64,000 bases of DNA from Myxococcota bacterium (GCA_030065855.1 JASJCT010000004.1:1-64000), one strand, 5' to 3'; positions 14,905 through 24,186 are shown, counted from the stretch's first letter. The notes: generated by a model not told the origin, from the sequence alone. A program made the numbers and translations.

Positions 14905-16914
14905 ATGTCAGACTCCAGATTCCTAGCTCGAACTTTTATACTCTTAGTTTTGTTTGAGTGCGTGTCCTGCTGCAAAAAGCCGCAAGCGAACAACATTCGG
15001 GCACCAGAATTCAAGCCCCAAGAATCAATTTGTGAAGACGTATCGCAGGAGAATCAAGATGTATCCCTTCTAGAGGATACCCCCCCTAAAACAGAGAATT
15101 ATGGTGCGATTCCAACTCCGCGTAATTCTGAATTTGTTTTTATCTCCACTAAAAGCGGCATACCGCAACTCTACCTCGGTTCGCTCCAAAGTTCAGCCGA
15201 CACATCAAAACGATTGACGTTCTTCCCCAATGGCATTGAGAGGGGTGGTGGTTCCGATTTACAGGTCAATAACAGCGGAGACATATTTTATAATTGCAAA
15301 TACGAGGCTGTTGGAAAGGTTTCGCTAACCACTCAAGCGGAACCCATTTGCAGATCAGGTCCAGACGACACAATGTATTTGTTTGGGCCTTTCTTAGCAA
15401 ACAATGACTCAGATGAGAACCAGTACTATTATGAAGTTCGCCACAGATCGAAGCCGGGTTTCCATCTGTATCGAGACATTCATAATCAGGGCATCGAGCA
15501 TGACCCGGTACTCGTTTATCATGATGCATCTTTAAATGGTTGGCTAAGAGATATTGACCCAAACGGCCAATTTGCGTTGGTAGTTGACATGAAGTCTCAT
15601 ACAAACTGGGCACTAGTATTAATTGACTTCTTGCGTAAAGAACGCAAAGATATCTATCCTAAGAGCAATTCACCCGTAAAAGTAAGTTCGACTAAATTCT
15701 CCCAAAATGGAAAAAATATCTTTCTAGGCACAGACGACGGTCAGGACAAATCCGTTTTCGTAAACATAGAAACAGAAACTGGCGAGGAAGTATGTCGATA
15801 TCGAGAAGAGCTTTATCCAACAGCTGAGATAGTTGATATTGCGGAATCGCAAGATGGCCAAATGGTCGTTTTGACGCTGTCAGCTGGCAGTTTTAATGTT
15901 TTAAGAGTGCTAAATAAGAACTCCTGCGAATCAGCAGAAAAAGCCCCTTTAAATCTTCCTTTGGGTATCGGTCACGTAAAATTTTTTGTAGATCCCGATA
16001 AAACGTTTGTTTTTGAATGGGTAACACCCAACTTGGACAGAAATCTATATCTGGCCGATCTAGATCTTGGCAGTTATCGTCCGCTAATTGATAGACCAGG
16101 TGAGCCTGTGCAAAACAAAGGTGTCGATGTTTCGGTTGCGTATATTGAATCTTTTGACAAAATTAAAATTCCAATCAATATTTATCGACCTCGTCACACG
16201 GCCACTAGGCCCAGCCCGGTGGTTGTGTATTTACGAACCGGGCCAGGTAGTGTTGCAAAACTGCGCCGAACTACAATGACTGGTTATTTCATTGAACGAG
16301 GCTACAGCGTAGTAGAACCCAATATTCGTGGATCGGCGGGACATGGAATTGGTTATCAACGGCTCGATGACCACGAGAAGAGAGTAGATAGTTTTCGCGA
16401 TATAGAAGCCGTCGCAAAATGGCTAGCCACCCAAGACTGGGTGGATTCAAAACGGATGCTCATCGCTGGATCCAGCTATGGGGGTTACTTGGCGCTGATG
16501 GGACTGGCGTTGCAACCCGCTATCTGGCGCGCCGGTGTTGATTTTTATGGCATTACAGATTGGAGATCTTTTTACGACACAACGAATCCCGGCACCGCAA
16601 GCGTATATGCCCGCGAAGTTGGGTCCATTAAGGATTCCGCTGCCTTTTTGGATTCAATTTCACCACAACAAATTGTTTCTAAGATGAAGGCACCCATATT
16701 TATCTATCATGGGATGAAAGACAACCAGGTAGCCATATCCCAATCGAAAGTCTTTATTGAAAAAGCGCGAAAATCCGGACTAAAGATTATGTCTTTTCTC
16801 GCACCAAACGAAGGTCATGGGTTGCGCTCTCCTGCAACGCGACGCGCCCTGTTTGCTCGTTTGGACTGCTTTTTTGAAGAAACCATAGAAGAGGATGGCA
16901 GCGTACAATTCTAA
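14905..16914 (+). CDS. S9 family (prolyl-oligopeptidase-like) lipoprotein peptidase
   Basis: The 669-residue protein begins with a lipoprotein signal (ILLVLFECVSC, lipid on Cys). An N-terminal beta-propeller-like region (residues about 40-420, repeats such as GDIFYNCKYE, NGQFALVVDMKS) precedes the alpha/beta hydrolase domain, with GYSVVEPNIRGSAGHG, the nucleophile elbow GSSYGGYLALMG, the acid loop HGMKDNQV and the His loop NEGHGL. This is the layout of acylaminoacyl-peptidase/DPP-IV-type enzymes, here anchored in the envelope. Base composition is clearly more AT-rich than the genes on either side, and the gene follows the toxin-antitoxin pair, so horizontal transfer is possible. Confidence 0.88.
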   Translation: MSDSRFLARTFILLVLFECVSCCKKPQANNIRAPEFKPQESICEDVSQENQDVSLLEDTPPKTENYGAIPTPRNSEFVFISTKSGIPQLYLGSLQSSADTSKRLTFFPNGIERGGGSDLQVNNSGDIFYNCKYEAVGKVSLTTQAEPICRSGPDDTMYLFGPFLANNDSDENQYYYEVRHRSKPGFHLYRDIHNQGIEHDPVLVYHDASLNGWLRDIDPNGQFALVVDMKSHTNWALVLIDFLRKERKDIYPKSNSPVKVSSTKFSQNGKNIFLGTDDGQDKSVFVNIETETGEEVCRYREELYPTAEIVDIAESQDGQMVVLTLSAGSFNVLRVLNKNSCESAEKAPLNLPLGIGHVKFFVDPDKTFVFEWVTPNLDRNLYLADLDLGSYRPLIDRPGEPVQNKGVDVSVAYIESFDKIKIPINIYRPRHTATRPSPVVVYLRTGPGSVAKLRRTTMTGYFIERGYSVVEPNIRGSAGHGIGYQRLDDHEKRVDSFRDIEAVAKWLATQDWVDSKRMLIAGSSYGGYLALMGLALQPAIWRAGVDFYGITDWRSFYDTTNPGTASVYAREVGSIKDSAAFLDSISPQQIVSKMKAPIFIYHGMKDNQVAISQSKVFIEKARKSGLKIMSFLAPNEGHGLRSPATRRALFARLDCFFEETIEEDGSVQF

Positions 16915-16925
16915 TAATTACCCTA

Positions 16926-18614
16926 TCACTCCAGATATCCCAGGCGTTTTAACCGTTCGGCCACGATGCGTTCCTCGGCTGCCGTGTACCCGGGTTGTGA
17001 GCTATTCGAGCTGTTGTTAGTGGGGCAATCAATCGATGGGATTGTTTTAGTGGGCCCCATGGGAATCGGGCACTGGCCTTCAAACCAAGGGGCAGGCGAG
17101 ACCCCAGCGATAGATGTGATAAGGGGTGCCACGTCTTGGATGTGCGCAGTAACGCGCTCATCTCTGGGTAAGCCTTGGCCTGCTGCGATGAGAATGCCGA
17201 TGGGTGTGTGGCATCCCGGCAGGGATCTCCCTTTGGGGCCGAGTTGGTCTGCTGGGTTCAGCCGCGCTGTTATGGGACTGACCCTGCCTTTAGAAGGTAG
17301 GAAAGCCGGGGTGTACCCCCCCCCAGGTCTGGCCGGCTCGATGATAATATCTGGAAACAAATACACATATCGTCCAGAGTGGATGGACTCCCTTGGCATC
17401 ACTCGGTCGATGAGTTGACTTCCACCTGGTCCTTTGAGGGATTTTGCAGCCCGCTCGATCGTTTCAAAGACCCTATCCCTATCCTGGACGTGCAATGTCC
17501 CCTTGGGCTCCCGACCCTGCAAGTTGTACCACACCGACGGGGCATAGTTGATTTCCTCTGAAAACGCAGAGGTCCCGTGCCAATCGATGTTGGCAAACCG
17601 AATGCGAGATTCTAAAAAGGCCGGGGCAAGTCCACCGGCAAGGCGAAACAAGCGCCGTCGGTACTTGGCCGGGATAAGCCCCGGTATGCTGTTGCGCAGG
17701 GATGCCGGGGCCGGGTTGAACCGCAGGCGCTGTCTAAATTTAAGCAGCCCCGCGTCTGCCAGCATGCGGTTAAGGTAGATCGCAATATCCGAAGAACCAC
17801 CAGACCCGTGGTCCGAGAGGATCACGACCGTTGCATCTTTTTCAGCAGTCTCGACCAGCAGGCCAACTGCCGCATCAATCGCCTGATACACATCCTCGAT
17901 AACAGTTTCGAGCCTGGGGTCGACCTGCTTGGGCCGCCTGGGAGAGGTAGGATCGCAAAACGCCCAGAAGTGATGCGCAGCAGTGTCTGTCTCGCCAAAA
18001 TAGAATCCAGCCACGTCAGTGGGGTGATGGGTCATCAGCCAAGCAGCCATTTCTGCTCGGCGGGTAACACGGTCCACAAGGGCCTTGGCTGTCTTTAGAT
18101 ACCATGCTTCGTCTGTTCTGAATTCGTCCACAGTGTCAAATGCCACGTGGTCCCCGCCAAATTGGCGCAACAGCGCGCGATGAAGGGAGGTCGGGTGGAC
18201 AAACGAGCTGTTTCCCTGGGCAGTTACTGGAGAGTCCCATCCTGAGATGTGATATCCACTGAGGGATTCAGGTGGGTATGTGGCTGGAAACCATGCAGCA
18301 GAAGTGCGCAGGCCGCAGTTTTCGAGATATGTAAAAAGAGTGGGGAGGCGACGGCACGGTCCCCCGGCAAACCGAACACCATATCCCTCTCGAATGGTAA
18401 AATCAGGGAGGCCGTGGCTAGACGGTGAAGCGCCTGTCATAAAGCTGGTCCAGGCCGGAAGCGTGGTTGGCGGTAGGGTCGACTGCAGTCCCGCGCTAAT
18501 CCCCTGGCGCATGAGTGAACTTATATTTGGCAGGCTGCCTGAACGGGCAAATCGCTCCACCAAGTCCAGACCTGCACCGTCAATGCCGATGATTAGGATT
18601 TTGTTTTTGTGCAA
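16926..18614 (-). CDS. Alkaline-phosphatase-superfamily phosphodiesterase
   Basis: The 562-residue protein starts KILIIGIDGAGLDLVERF, where the Asp is a metal ligand, then has the Thr/Ser nucleophile segment TLPPTTLPAWTSFMTGASPSSHG and the C-terminal metal site VVILSDHGSGG. These define the type I phosphodiesterase/nucleotide pyrophosphatase family. Such enzymes often occur near glycosyltransferases in envelope loci and may remodel phosphorylated glycans or lipids. The start is a TTG at 18612-18614, directly next to the end of the repeat element at 18615. That repeat supplies GAGG at proper spacing, so the present start depends on it. Confidence 0.87.
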   Translation of the reverse strand: MHKNKILIIGIDGAGLDLVERFARSGSLPNISSLMRQGISAGLQSTLPPTTLPAWTSFMTGASPSSHGLPDFTIREGYGVRFAGGPCRRLPTLFTYLENCGLRTSAAWFPATYPPESLSGYHISGWDSPVTAQGNSSFVHPTSLHRALLRQFGGDHVAFDTVDEFRTDEAWYLKTAKALVDRVTRRAEMAAWLMTHHPTDVAGFYFGETDTAAHHFWAFCDPTSPRRPKQVDPRLETVIEDVYQAIDAAVGLLVETAEKDATVVILSDHGSGGSSDIAIYLNRMLADAGLLKFRQRLRFNPAPASLRNSIPGLIPAKYRRRLFRLAGGLAPAFLESRIRFANIDWHGTSAFSEEINYAPSVWYNLQGREPKGTLHVQDRDRVFETIERAAKSLKGPGGSQLIDRVMPRESIHSGRYVYLFPDIIIEPARPGGGYTPAFLPSKGRVSPITARLNPADQLGPKGRSLPGCHTPIGILIAAGQGLPRDERVTAHIQDVAPLITSIAGVSPAPWFEGQCPIPMGPTKTIPSIDCPTNNSSNSSQPGYTAAEERIVAERLKRLGYLE

Positions 18615-18782
18615 CTAGTGCCTCGTCAAATGATTAGTAACGGGTAATAGCCTCCCCCTTGAAAAAGGGAGCTGGGGGGATTTCATCACTATCCCCGTAG
18701 CTTTTGAAAATCCCCCTTCCCCCCTTTTTCAAAGGGGGAAATTGGAATCTGCACCCATCAGAGTAGACTTGAATGAGCGCCA
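18615..18782. mobile_element. Family R1 MITE-like element, full length (copy A)
   Basis: This 168-bp non-coding element has imperfect terminal inverted repeats: CTAGTGCCTCGTCAAATG at the left and ACTTGAATGAGCGCC at the right. Inside it carries two C-tract/G-tract palindromes head to head. It is homologous along its length, in opposite orientation, to 47196-47358. It abuts the TTG start of the gene at 16926-18614 and supplies the GAGG ribosome-binding site on the minus strand. Confidence 0.85.
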
Positions 18783-18814
18783 GCGGGCAGCCTACCATTT
18801 CGTTTGGCTTGTTT

Positions 18815-19954
18815 TCAATCGTGAAGAGGGGGTTGGGGAATAGGTGTATCAGGGGTGACGCTTTTTGCGTATTTAACGATATCCTCGATTGCAATGGCCA
18901 GGGCCACTGCGTTGGTGTTGATCGTCTCCACGTAGTGGCGCTGTTGATCGTCTAGCTCTGAGTTGAGGAGCTGCTCTGTGGTGTCGATAACCAGGGCGAT
19001 GGGCTCTTGGATTTCATCACTTACCCGGGCTATCATGGCGTTTTTGGTCTCGCATTCCGCCTCGATACGGGCAAACATTTTATTGGTCAACTGGACGGCC
19101 TGGTAGAGCTCTGTATTCGTCCGGTCGGTCTGCTCCTTTGCCCGTTTGAACAGGATTTCCGTTTCCTTTCTGTCGGCAATGTCGATGATAAGCCCCCTAA
19201 ATCCAACAACTTTATCGTCTCTTACGATTGCAGACATGTGGTGGATCACCGGGATAATTCTTCCATTTTTACAGCGGATGGCTGATTCCACTGAGCCGAT
19301 GAATTCCTGATTTTTGAGCCGTTCTTTTAGCGCCTCGACCTTGTCTCGCTCCTCAGGTGCGAACATAGAGACGAGGTCGTAAGCGTTCATCATCTCCACA
19401 TATGAACACCCCAGGGTGCGATAGGCCTTTCTATTTACGAATGTGATAATGCCTGCCGCATCTGTCTCGTAGACAATCTCCGGCAGCATCTCTACTGTTT
19501 CTCTGAGGCGCTCTTCACTTTGGTCAACAGCAAGGTCAGCGCGGGTCCGGGTCAATCGCTCACTGGCAATCAGGCGCTCGCCCACGTGGATCCGCGCCTT
19601 GAGCTCCCGCATATCTACTGGCTTGGCAATGTAGTCGTCCACGCCGCTCTCCAGTGCAACCGCTGCGTCGCTGGCATCCCGTTTTGCGGTCATTAGTATA
19701 ATGTAAACAAAGGATTCATCGCGCTGGGCAACGGCTTCGCGTACGGTATTGGCGAAATCCAATCCATCCACATTGGGCATCATCCAGTCGAGCACAACGA
19801 CAGCGTCCGGACCGTTGACAATGTGCTCGTGGGCAGCTGCCGGGTCTGATAGGAAGTGCATGTCCCAGATATCGCTCATATCCAGCAAGTTGCGGCGCAT
19901 CCCCTCTAGGAACGGCCGTTCATCGTCCACAAACACAACCTGTTTTTTCATCAT
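18815..19954 (-). CDS. REC-PAS protein with a degenerate histidine-kinase dimerisation domain
   Basis: The 379-residue protein has an N-terminal receiver domain (VVFVDDERPFLEGM; phospho-acceptor Asp in VVVLDWMMPN; Lys in DDYIAKPVDM), a PAS domain at about 150-260 (MLPEIVYETDAAGIITFVNRKAYRTLG) and a helical C-terminal segment at about 300-365. That segment aligns with a HisKA domain, but the phospho-accepting His-Glu is Asp-Glu (RVSDEIQEPIALVID). No ATPase domain follows. It therefore cannot autophosphorylate as a kinase and may dimerise or act as a receiver-regulated sensor. GGGGAGG precedes the start. It ends 33 nt from the repeat element. Confidence 0.85.
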   Translation of the reverse strand: MMKKQVVFVDDERPFLEGMRRNLLDMSDIWDMHFLSDPAAAHEHIVNGPDAVVVLDWMMPNVDGLDFANTVREAVAQRDESFVYIILMTAKRDASDAAVALESGVDDYIAKPVDMRELKARIHVGERLIASERLTRTRADLAVDQSEERLRETVEMLPEIVYETDAAGIITFVNRKAYRTLGCSYVEMMNAYDLVSMFAPEERDKVEALKERLKNQEFIGSVESAIRCKNGRIIPVIHHMSAIVRDDKVVGFRGLIIDIADRKETEILFKRAKEQTDRTNTELYQAVQLTNKMFARIEAECETKNAMIARVSDEIQEPIALVIDTTEQLLNSELDDQQRHYVETINTNAVALAIAIEDIVKYAKSVTPDTPIPQPPLHD

Positions 19955-20150
19955 CTGCCTCCCCAGGGCAACCCCGCATCTTTACATAAATTTAATGGAT
20001 CAATGGCAGGTGTGCCAGTATTAGTCTCTTAACGGGAGAGTTTTGGAAGCTTCGGAAAGAAATTGAGGTAAAAAAAGATAGCCTCTCCCTCTTGGTTCCG
20101 GCTCTGCCGGCAAAAACCGACTGATTTCTGAGCTGACAGGCGATGCGATT

Positions 20151-20438
20151 CTAGGATTTCTGACCCTTACCCTTTGCCTTGGTCTTGCTCTTGCCCGATC
20201 CCTTGAATTTGTACTCGCCGCACCACAAGTCGGCATGTACTGCGGGCATGAACGAGTGCACATCTGGCTTCATGGCCTGTGTGGGCATGTTTGGAGAGTC
20301 AATCCATAAGACGTGGGGTGGATATCGCCGACACCAGCCAATATTTGTCTGCCCGTCCGGGTTTGTCCACGATGTGGAGGTCTGGGTTTCTGGATTCTGC
20401 ATCCAATACATGCAGGATTTGCAGCTCGGTTCTTCCAT
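20151..20438 (-). CDS. Small Cys-rich protein of unknown function
   Basis: The 95-residue protein (start at 20438, with GAGGAGA at proper distance) has the spaced Cys pattern CKSCMYW ... GWCRRYPPH ... WCGEYKF. This is likely a metal-binding site, and the pattern resembles small zinc or iron-sulfur proteins found in many bacteria and phages. The last 20 residues are basic, Ser/Lys/Gly-rich (KGSGKSKTKAKGKGQKS). No partner gene is near. Confidence 0.7.
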   Translation of the reverse strand: MEEPSCKSCMYWMQNPETQTSTSWTNPDGQTNIGWCRRYPPHVLWIDSPNMPTQAMKPDVHSFMPAVHADLWCGEYKFKGSGKSKTKAKGKGQKS

Positions 20439-20543
20439 AGTCATTCTCCTCGAGAGGGAACCTTAACCTTGAGAAAAATCCACTAACACGACCCGATCCA
20501 GATGTCCACAGATGTCCATTATAAAACTCATATTAAATTAGTC

Positions 20544-20571
20544 TTGACTAAAGTAAAATAAGATTTAATAT
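20544..20571 (+). promoter_or_regulatory. Strong promoter giving a leaderless mRNA
   Basis: TTGACT (20544-20549) and TAATAT (20566-20571) are 16 nt apart. The -10 ends 6 nt before the ATG at 20578, so the expected first transcribed base is the A of the start codon. No ribosome-binding site is present, which agrees with leaderless initiation. The flanking DNA is very AT-rich. Confidence 0.65.
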
Positions 20572-20577
20572 TTCCGA

Positions 20578-21699
20578 ATGTATCGCGCACAAACCGAGCT
20601 CATCAAATCGGATTTAGAGAAGAAGATGGTCTTTGTCGCCGGTCCAAGACAGGTGGGTAAAACCTGGCTGGCAAAACATATTGGTGAAGGATTTAGCGAT
20701 ACTGTTTACCTCAACTACGATCATTTTGATGATCGAAAGACCATTGAATCCGCCACCTGGTATGCCAATGCCGGGTTGGTGATCCTCGATGAGCTTCACA
20801 AAATGGAGGGGTGGAAATCCTTTATCAAGGGAATCTACGATACAAAACCGAGTGGACAGCGGATTTTGGTCACCGGCAGTGCCAGGCTCGATACGTTTCG
20901 ACGCAGCGGCGATGCTCTGGCGGGTCGCTATTTTCTGCATCGTCTGTTGCCGTTTTCACTCAAGGAGCTACAGGGTACGCCTTTTGAAGGGGATTTAGAG
21001 CGGCTCATCTCCCGCGGCGGGTTTCCCGAGCCGTTTCTGGCCGAAGATCATGTTCATGCGGATCGCTGGCGCTATCAGTACAAAGAGAGTGTGACGCGCA
21101 AAGAGATAACCGACCTACGAAACGTACCCGAGATTAGAAAGATCGAATTGGCGCTGGAATTGATCCGTCGAAAAACCGGTACGTTGCTCTCATACAACTC
21201 GATTGCCGAGGATCTACACATCTCTCCTCCCACAGCCAAGTCCTATGTGGATATTCTAGAAGCGCTGTTTATTCTTTTTCGCGTTCCTCCGCACGCGCAC
21301 AACATCGCGAGGGCCCTGGTCAAGGCTCCCAAAGTCTACTTCTACGATACGGGAATGGTTATCGGCGATGCCGGCGCTCAATTCGAAAACACTATCGCTG
21401 TCAGCCTGCACAAAGAGGCCTTGGCCAAAACTGACGAAACCGGAAAGCACCATGCGCTGCGATTCATCCGAACCAAAGATGCAAAGGAAGTCGACTTCTG
21501 CCTGTGTGAAGAAGAGGTGCCGATCCAGTTAATCGAGGCGAAGGTCAGTGATGGCAAGGTCTCAGCGCCGCTCAAATACTTTCATCGGAAATACGATATC
21601 CCCGCAACACAAGTGGTAAAGAACTTACGTCAGCCCAAAACCGTTGATGGCATCGATGTGCTGGATGGTGTCCGCTTTCTGTCAGAGCGCTATCGCTGA
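20578..21699 (+). CDS. AAA-fold ATPase with DUF4143 domain
   Basis: The 373-residue protein has a Walker A motif (FVAGPRQVGKTWL), a Walker B motif (GLVILDELHKM), a sensor segment ILVTGSARLDTFRRSGDALAGRY, and the C-terminal DUF4143 nuclease-like region (GAQFENTIAVSLHKEAL ... KDAKEVDFCLCEEE), which has the PD-(D/E)XK-like order of E and K residues. Members of this family are widespread, often horizontally moved and of unclear role. There is no partner gene next to it. It likely starts translation on a leaderless transcript (promoter at 20544-20571). Confidence 0.88.
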   Translation: MYRAQTELIKSDLEKKMVFVAGPRQVGKTWLAKHIGEGFSDTVYLNYDHFDDRKTIESATWYANAGLVILDELHKMEGWKSFIKGIYDTKPSGQRILVTGSARLDTFRRSGDALAGRYFLHRLLPFSLKELQGTPFEGDLERLISRGGFPEPFLAEDHVHADRWRYQYKESVTRKEITDLRNVPEIRKIELALELIRRKTGTLLSYNSIAEDLHISPPTAKSYVDILEALFILFRVPPHAHNIARALVKAPKVYFYDTGMVIGDAGAQFENTIAVSLHKEALAKTDETGKHHALRFIRTKDAKEVDFCLCEEEVPIQLIEAKVSDGKVSAPLKYFHRKYDIPATQVVKNLRQPKTVDGIDVLDGVRFLSERYR

Positions 21700-21765
21700 G
21701 GGGTGCTTCCCATTTGACAAAACAAGTAATGACGCGTTTAGTTTTTGAGATAGGAGACGTGTGCC

Positions 21766-23427
21766 ATGAACAGCGTCACCGTCGCGCTTTTGAGTATTGT
21801 TTGGCTGGCAGTCGCGTATCAAGTCTACGGCCGGGTAATTGCGAGAAAACTCATCAAGCCAGACGATAGCAGGCCAACCCCTGCCCATCGCATGAACGAC
21901 GGGGTTGACTACTACCCAGCACAGCCGCTGGTGCTGTTTGGTCATCACTTTGCCTCTATTGCCGGCGCAGGCCCGATCATCGGACCTGTCATGGCGGCAG
22001 CTGCCTTTGGCTGGGGCCCGAGTGCCCTTTGGATTCTCATCGGTGTTGTGCTTATCGGTGCGGTGCACGACTACACGACACTGATGGTATCGGTCCGCCA
22101 TGACAGCGCGTCCATCCCCGAGATTACCCAGAGTGTTGTCGGTAAGAGCGCCAGGTTTCTATTTCTGGTGTTTGTCTGGATCACGCTGATTTTCGTTATC
22201 GCGGTTTTTGCAATCGCAGCGGCCAAATCGTTCGTTGCCGATCCTCGAATCGTCATTCCAGCCTTTGGGCTGATTCCATTGGCAATCCTGTTTTCAGTGC
22301 TCGTCCATCGGCTGGGCCTGCCGATCTGGATCGGCACCCTTGCCGCACTTGGACTGCTGATCCTCCTGTTTAAAGCTGGCATGGATATCCCGGTCATCCT
22401 GCCGTTTGAGCGCGATATGGCCCTCCAAATATGGATTGGCGTGCTCATGCTTTACAGCCTTGTCGCTGCAGTGTTGCCCGTGTGGATATTGCTTCAACCG
22501 CGGGATTATCTGGCCTATTGGATCCTCGCCGCAGGCATGGCAGTGGGATTTACCGGACTGTTTCTGACCCACCGGCCCATTGTTGCGCCCTTTGCCATCG
22601 GATGGGTATCTAAGACCCAAGGGCCGATGTGGCCCATGCTGTTCATCCTCATTGCCTGTGGTGCTATTTCCGGGTTTCATTCGCTCGTATCCTCTGGCAC
22701 TACGGCAAAACAACTGGACCGGGAATCCCATGGCAGGCCAGTGGCCTTTGGCGCCATGATCGCAGAAGGTGCCTTGGCCATGCTCGCCTTGTTGGCGGTT
22801 ACAGCTGGGCTTTCTTTTAGCCAAGCAGACCCCGGGTCAGCGCTGGCAACACCCTCGCTTCAGGAATTTCTCGGAAAAAACGGCGGCGGCCCCATTGCCG
22901 CGTTTGCCACTGGGTTCGGCGTCTTTACCGAACCACTCCTGGGTGCTGCTGGCGCCCTGTTTGGCATGACCATGCTCAATGCATTTGTACTGACGACCCT
23001 GGATACCTCTGTGCGATTGGCCCGCTTTATTACATCTGAGCTGGCTGGCTCCGTTGTCGGTCCATTGAAGAATCGTCATGTGTCGGCATTTTTAGTGGTT
23101 ATTGTGGCATATGGGCTGGCATCATCAGGCAGTGAACAAGCCCTTTGGCCTATGTTTGGCGCGGCCAACCAGCTGGTGGCTGCTTTAGCAATGATCGTTG
23201 TGACAGCCTATTTTTCCCAAAAAGGAAAATCACGTGGCTACACGTTGGTTCCCGCGATCTTCATGCTCCTGACCACTTGCGGTGCCCTTATCTGGAAGGG
23301 ATATGCCGAACTGACCGCCGATGTCCCCAACTACGCACTGATCATAGCTGCGATTGTTCTATTGGGGCTGGCTGTTTATGTGGGTCTAAGCGGGTTCAAG
23401 GCCATCAAGCGCTTTGGCAATAGCTGA
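21766..23427 (+). CDS. cstA: CstA family peptide/pyruvate transporter
   Basis: The 553-residue protein has about 14 predicted membrane spans. It contains the conserved ADP-like N-terminal block of carbon starvation proteins (LAYQVYGRVIARK...; PTPAHRMNDGVDYYPA; FGHHFASIAGAGPIIGP), ALWILIGVVLIGAVHDYTTL and ISGFHSLVSSGTT. CstA proteins import peptides or pyruvate and are made on carbon limitation. This protein is shorter than the E. coli one, typical of the deltaproteobacterial branch. The ATG follows TAGGAGACG. The 3' end overlaps the convergent macrodomain gene by 42 bp. Confidence 0.92.
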   Translation: MNSVTVALLSIVWLAVAYQVYGRVIARKLIKPDDSRPTPAHRMNDGVDYYPAQPLVLFGHHFASIAGAGPIIGPVMAAAAFGWGPSALWILIGVVLIGAVHDYTTLMVSVRHDSASIPEITQSVVGKSARFLFLVFVWITLIFVIAVFAIAAAKSFVADPRIVIPAFGLIPLAILFSVLVHRLGLPIWIGTLAALGLLILLFKAGMDIPVILPFERDMALQIWIGVLMLYSLVAAVLPVWILLQPRDYLAYWILAAGMAVGFTGLFLTHRPIVAPFAIGWVSKTQGPMWPMLFILIACGAISGFHSLVSSGTTAKQLDRESHGRPVAFGAMIAEGALAMLALLAVTAGLSFSQADPGSALATPSLQEFLGKNGGGPIAAFATGFGVFTEPLLGAAGALFGMTMLNAFVLTTLDTSVRLARFITSELAGSVVGPLKNRHVSAFLVVIVAYGLASSGSEQALWPMFGAANQLVAALAMIVVTAYFSQKGKSRGYTLVPAIFMLLTTCGALIWKGYAELTADVPNYALIIAAIVLLGLAVYVGLSGFKAIKRFGNS

Positions 23428-23937
23428 TGCATAGGCTTCGTATGTGTCAGTATCAAACAGAACCCATGTGATGCGCTCGATGTGGCCCGGATCATCAGCT
23501 ATGCATTCTGCGACAGCGCCCATAGCCACTGTTGCGGCGCGTTCCACAGGAAAGCCATAGGCTCCCGTACTGATGGAGGGAAAGGCAATGGCCTTGACGT
23601 TATTTTGTATGGCCAAGGCCAGGCTGTTTTTATAACAAGACGCCAATATGCTGTCTTCGTCGCGATCTCCGCCATGCCAAATCGGCCCTACAGTGTGAAC
23701 GACGTACTTGGCAGCTAGCCTACCGGCGGTTGTAATAACCGCCTGTCCGGGATTGCATTTTCCCTTTTCAGATCGAATTTTTTTGCACGCCGCCAGTATT
23801 TCCGGTCCGCCTACCCGATGAATGGCCCCGTCCACACCGCCCCCGCCGAGCAGGGTGGCATTGGCTGCATTGACGATGGCGTCTGCACTGTGGGCGGTAA
23901 TATCTCCCTGCTCAATCGAGATACGCGTGTCTTGCAT
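23386..23937 (-). CDS. Macrodomain (MacroD/YmdB-type) ADP-ribose hydrolase
   Basis: The 183-residue protein has the macrodomain signatures DAIVNAANATLLGGGGVDGAIH, GQAVITTAGRLAAKYVVHTVGP and IAFPSISTGAYGFPVERAA. Such enzymes remove ADP-ribose from acidic residues or deacetylate O-acetyl-ADP-ribose, reversing ADP-ribosylation. Starting at 23937, AGGAGACT lies upstream. It overlaps the 3' end of cstA on the other strand by 42 bp. Confidence 0.93.
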   Translation of the reverse strand: MQDTRISIEQGDITAHSADAIVNAANATLLGGGGVDGAIHRVGGPEILAACKKIRSEKGKCNPGQAVITTAGRLAAKYVVHTVGPIWHGGDRDEDSILASCYKNSLALAIQNNVKAIAFPSISTGAYGFPVERAATVAMGAVAECIADDPGHIERITWVLFDTDTYEAYASAIAKALDGLEPA

Positions 23938-24042
23938 TTTAGTCTCCTTTCTCCTGTTCCTCTTTTACCCACCAGTCAGGACGCGATTTGGACAAAGTCC
24001 AGAGAATAGTCGGTACGTCTTGAGATAGCATGTATTCCGTGT

Positions 24043-24060
24043 TATCATGTCATCATGATA
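24043..24060. promoter_or_regulatory. Palindromic operator at the higBA start
   Basis: TATCATG-TCAT-CATGATA forms a perfect 7-bp inverted repeat covering the ATG of the truncated higB (24055). Xre-type HigA antitoxins commonly bind such a palindrome to repress their operon. Confidence 0.55.
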
Positions 24061-24165
24061 TGGTCGTTTAAGAACCAGGATACTAAGGATGTTTTTAACG
24101 GCAAAAACACGAAAAGCGCCAGAAAAACGTGCCCGCGGTCTTTGTGGAGCGTGGCAGTAATGTAA
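24055..24165 (+). pseudogene. higB: Truncated higB toxin gene (N-terminal fragment, 36 codons)
   Basis: The frame starts MIWSFKNQDTKDVFNGK and goes on with SARKTCPRSLWSVAV before TAA. This is the N-terminal third of a HigB-type toxin: the usual start is M-x-SF-x-K-x-T-x-x-(L/V)FNG. The family is normally about 90 residues, with central and C-terminal catalytic parts that are absent here. The remaining DNA to the HigA start is only 21 nt, so roughly 55 codons are gone, probably by a deletion that left the ribosome-binding site of higA (AAGGAGGCGAAA). The peptide cannot be an active toxin. Confidence 0.75.
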
Positions 24166-24186
24166 GGTTTTATTAAGGAGGCGAAA

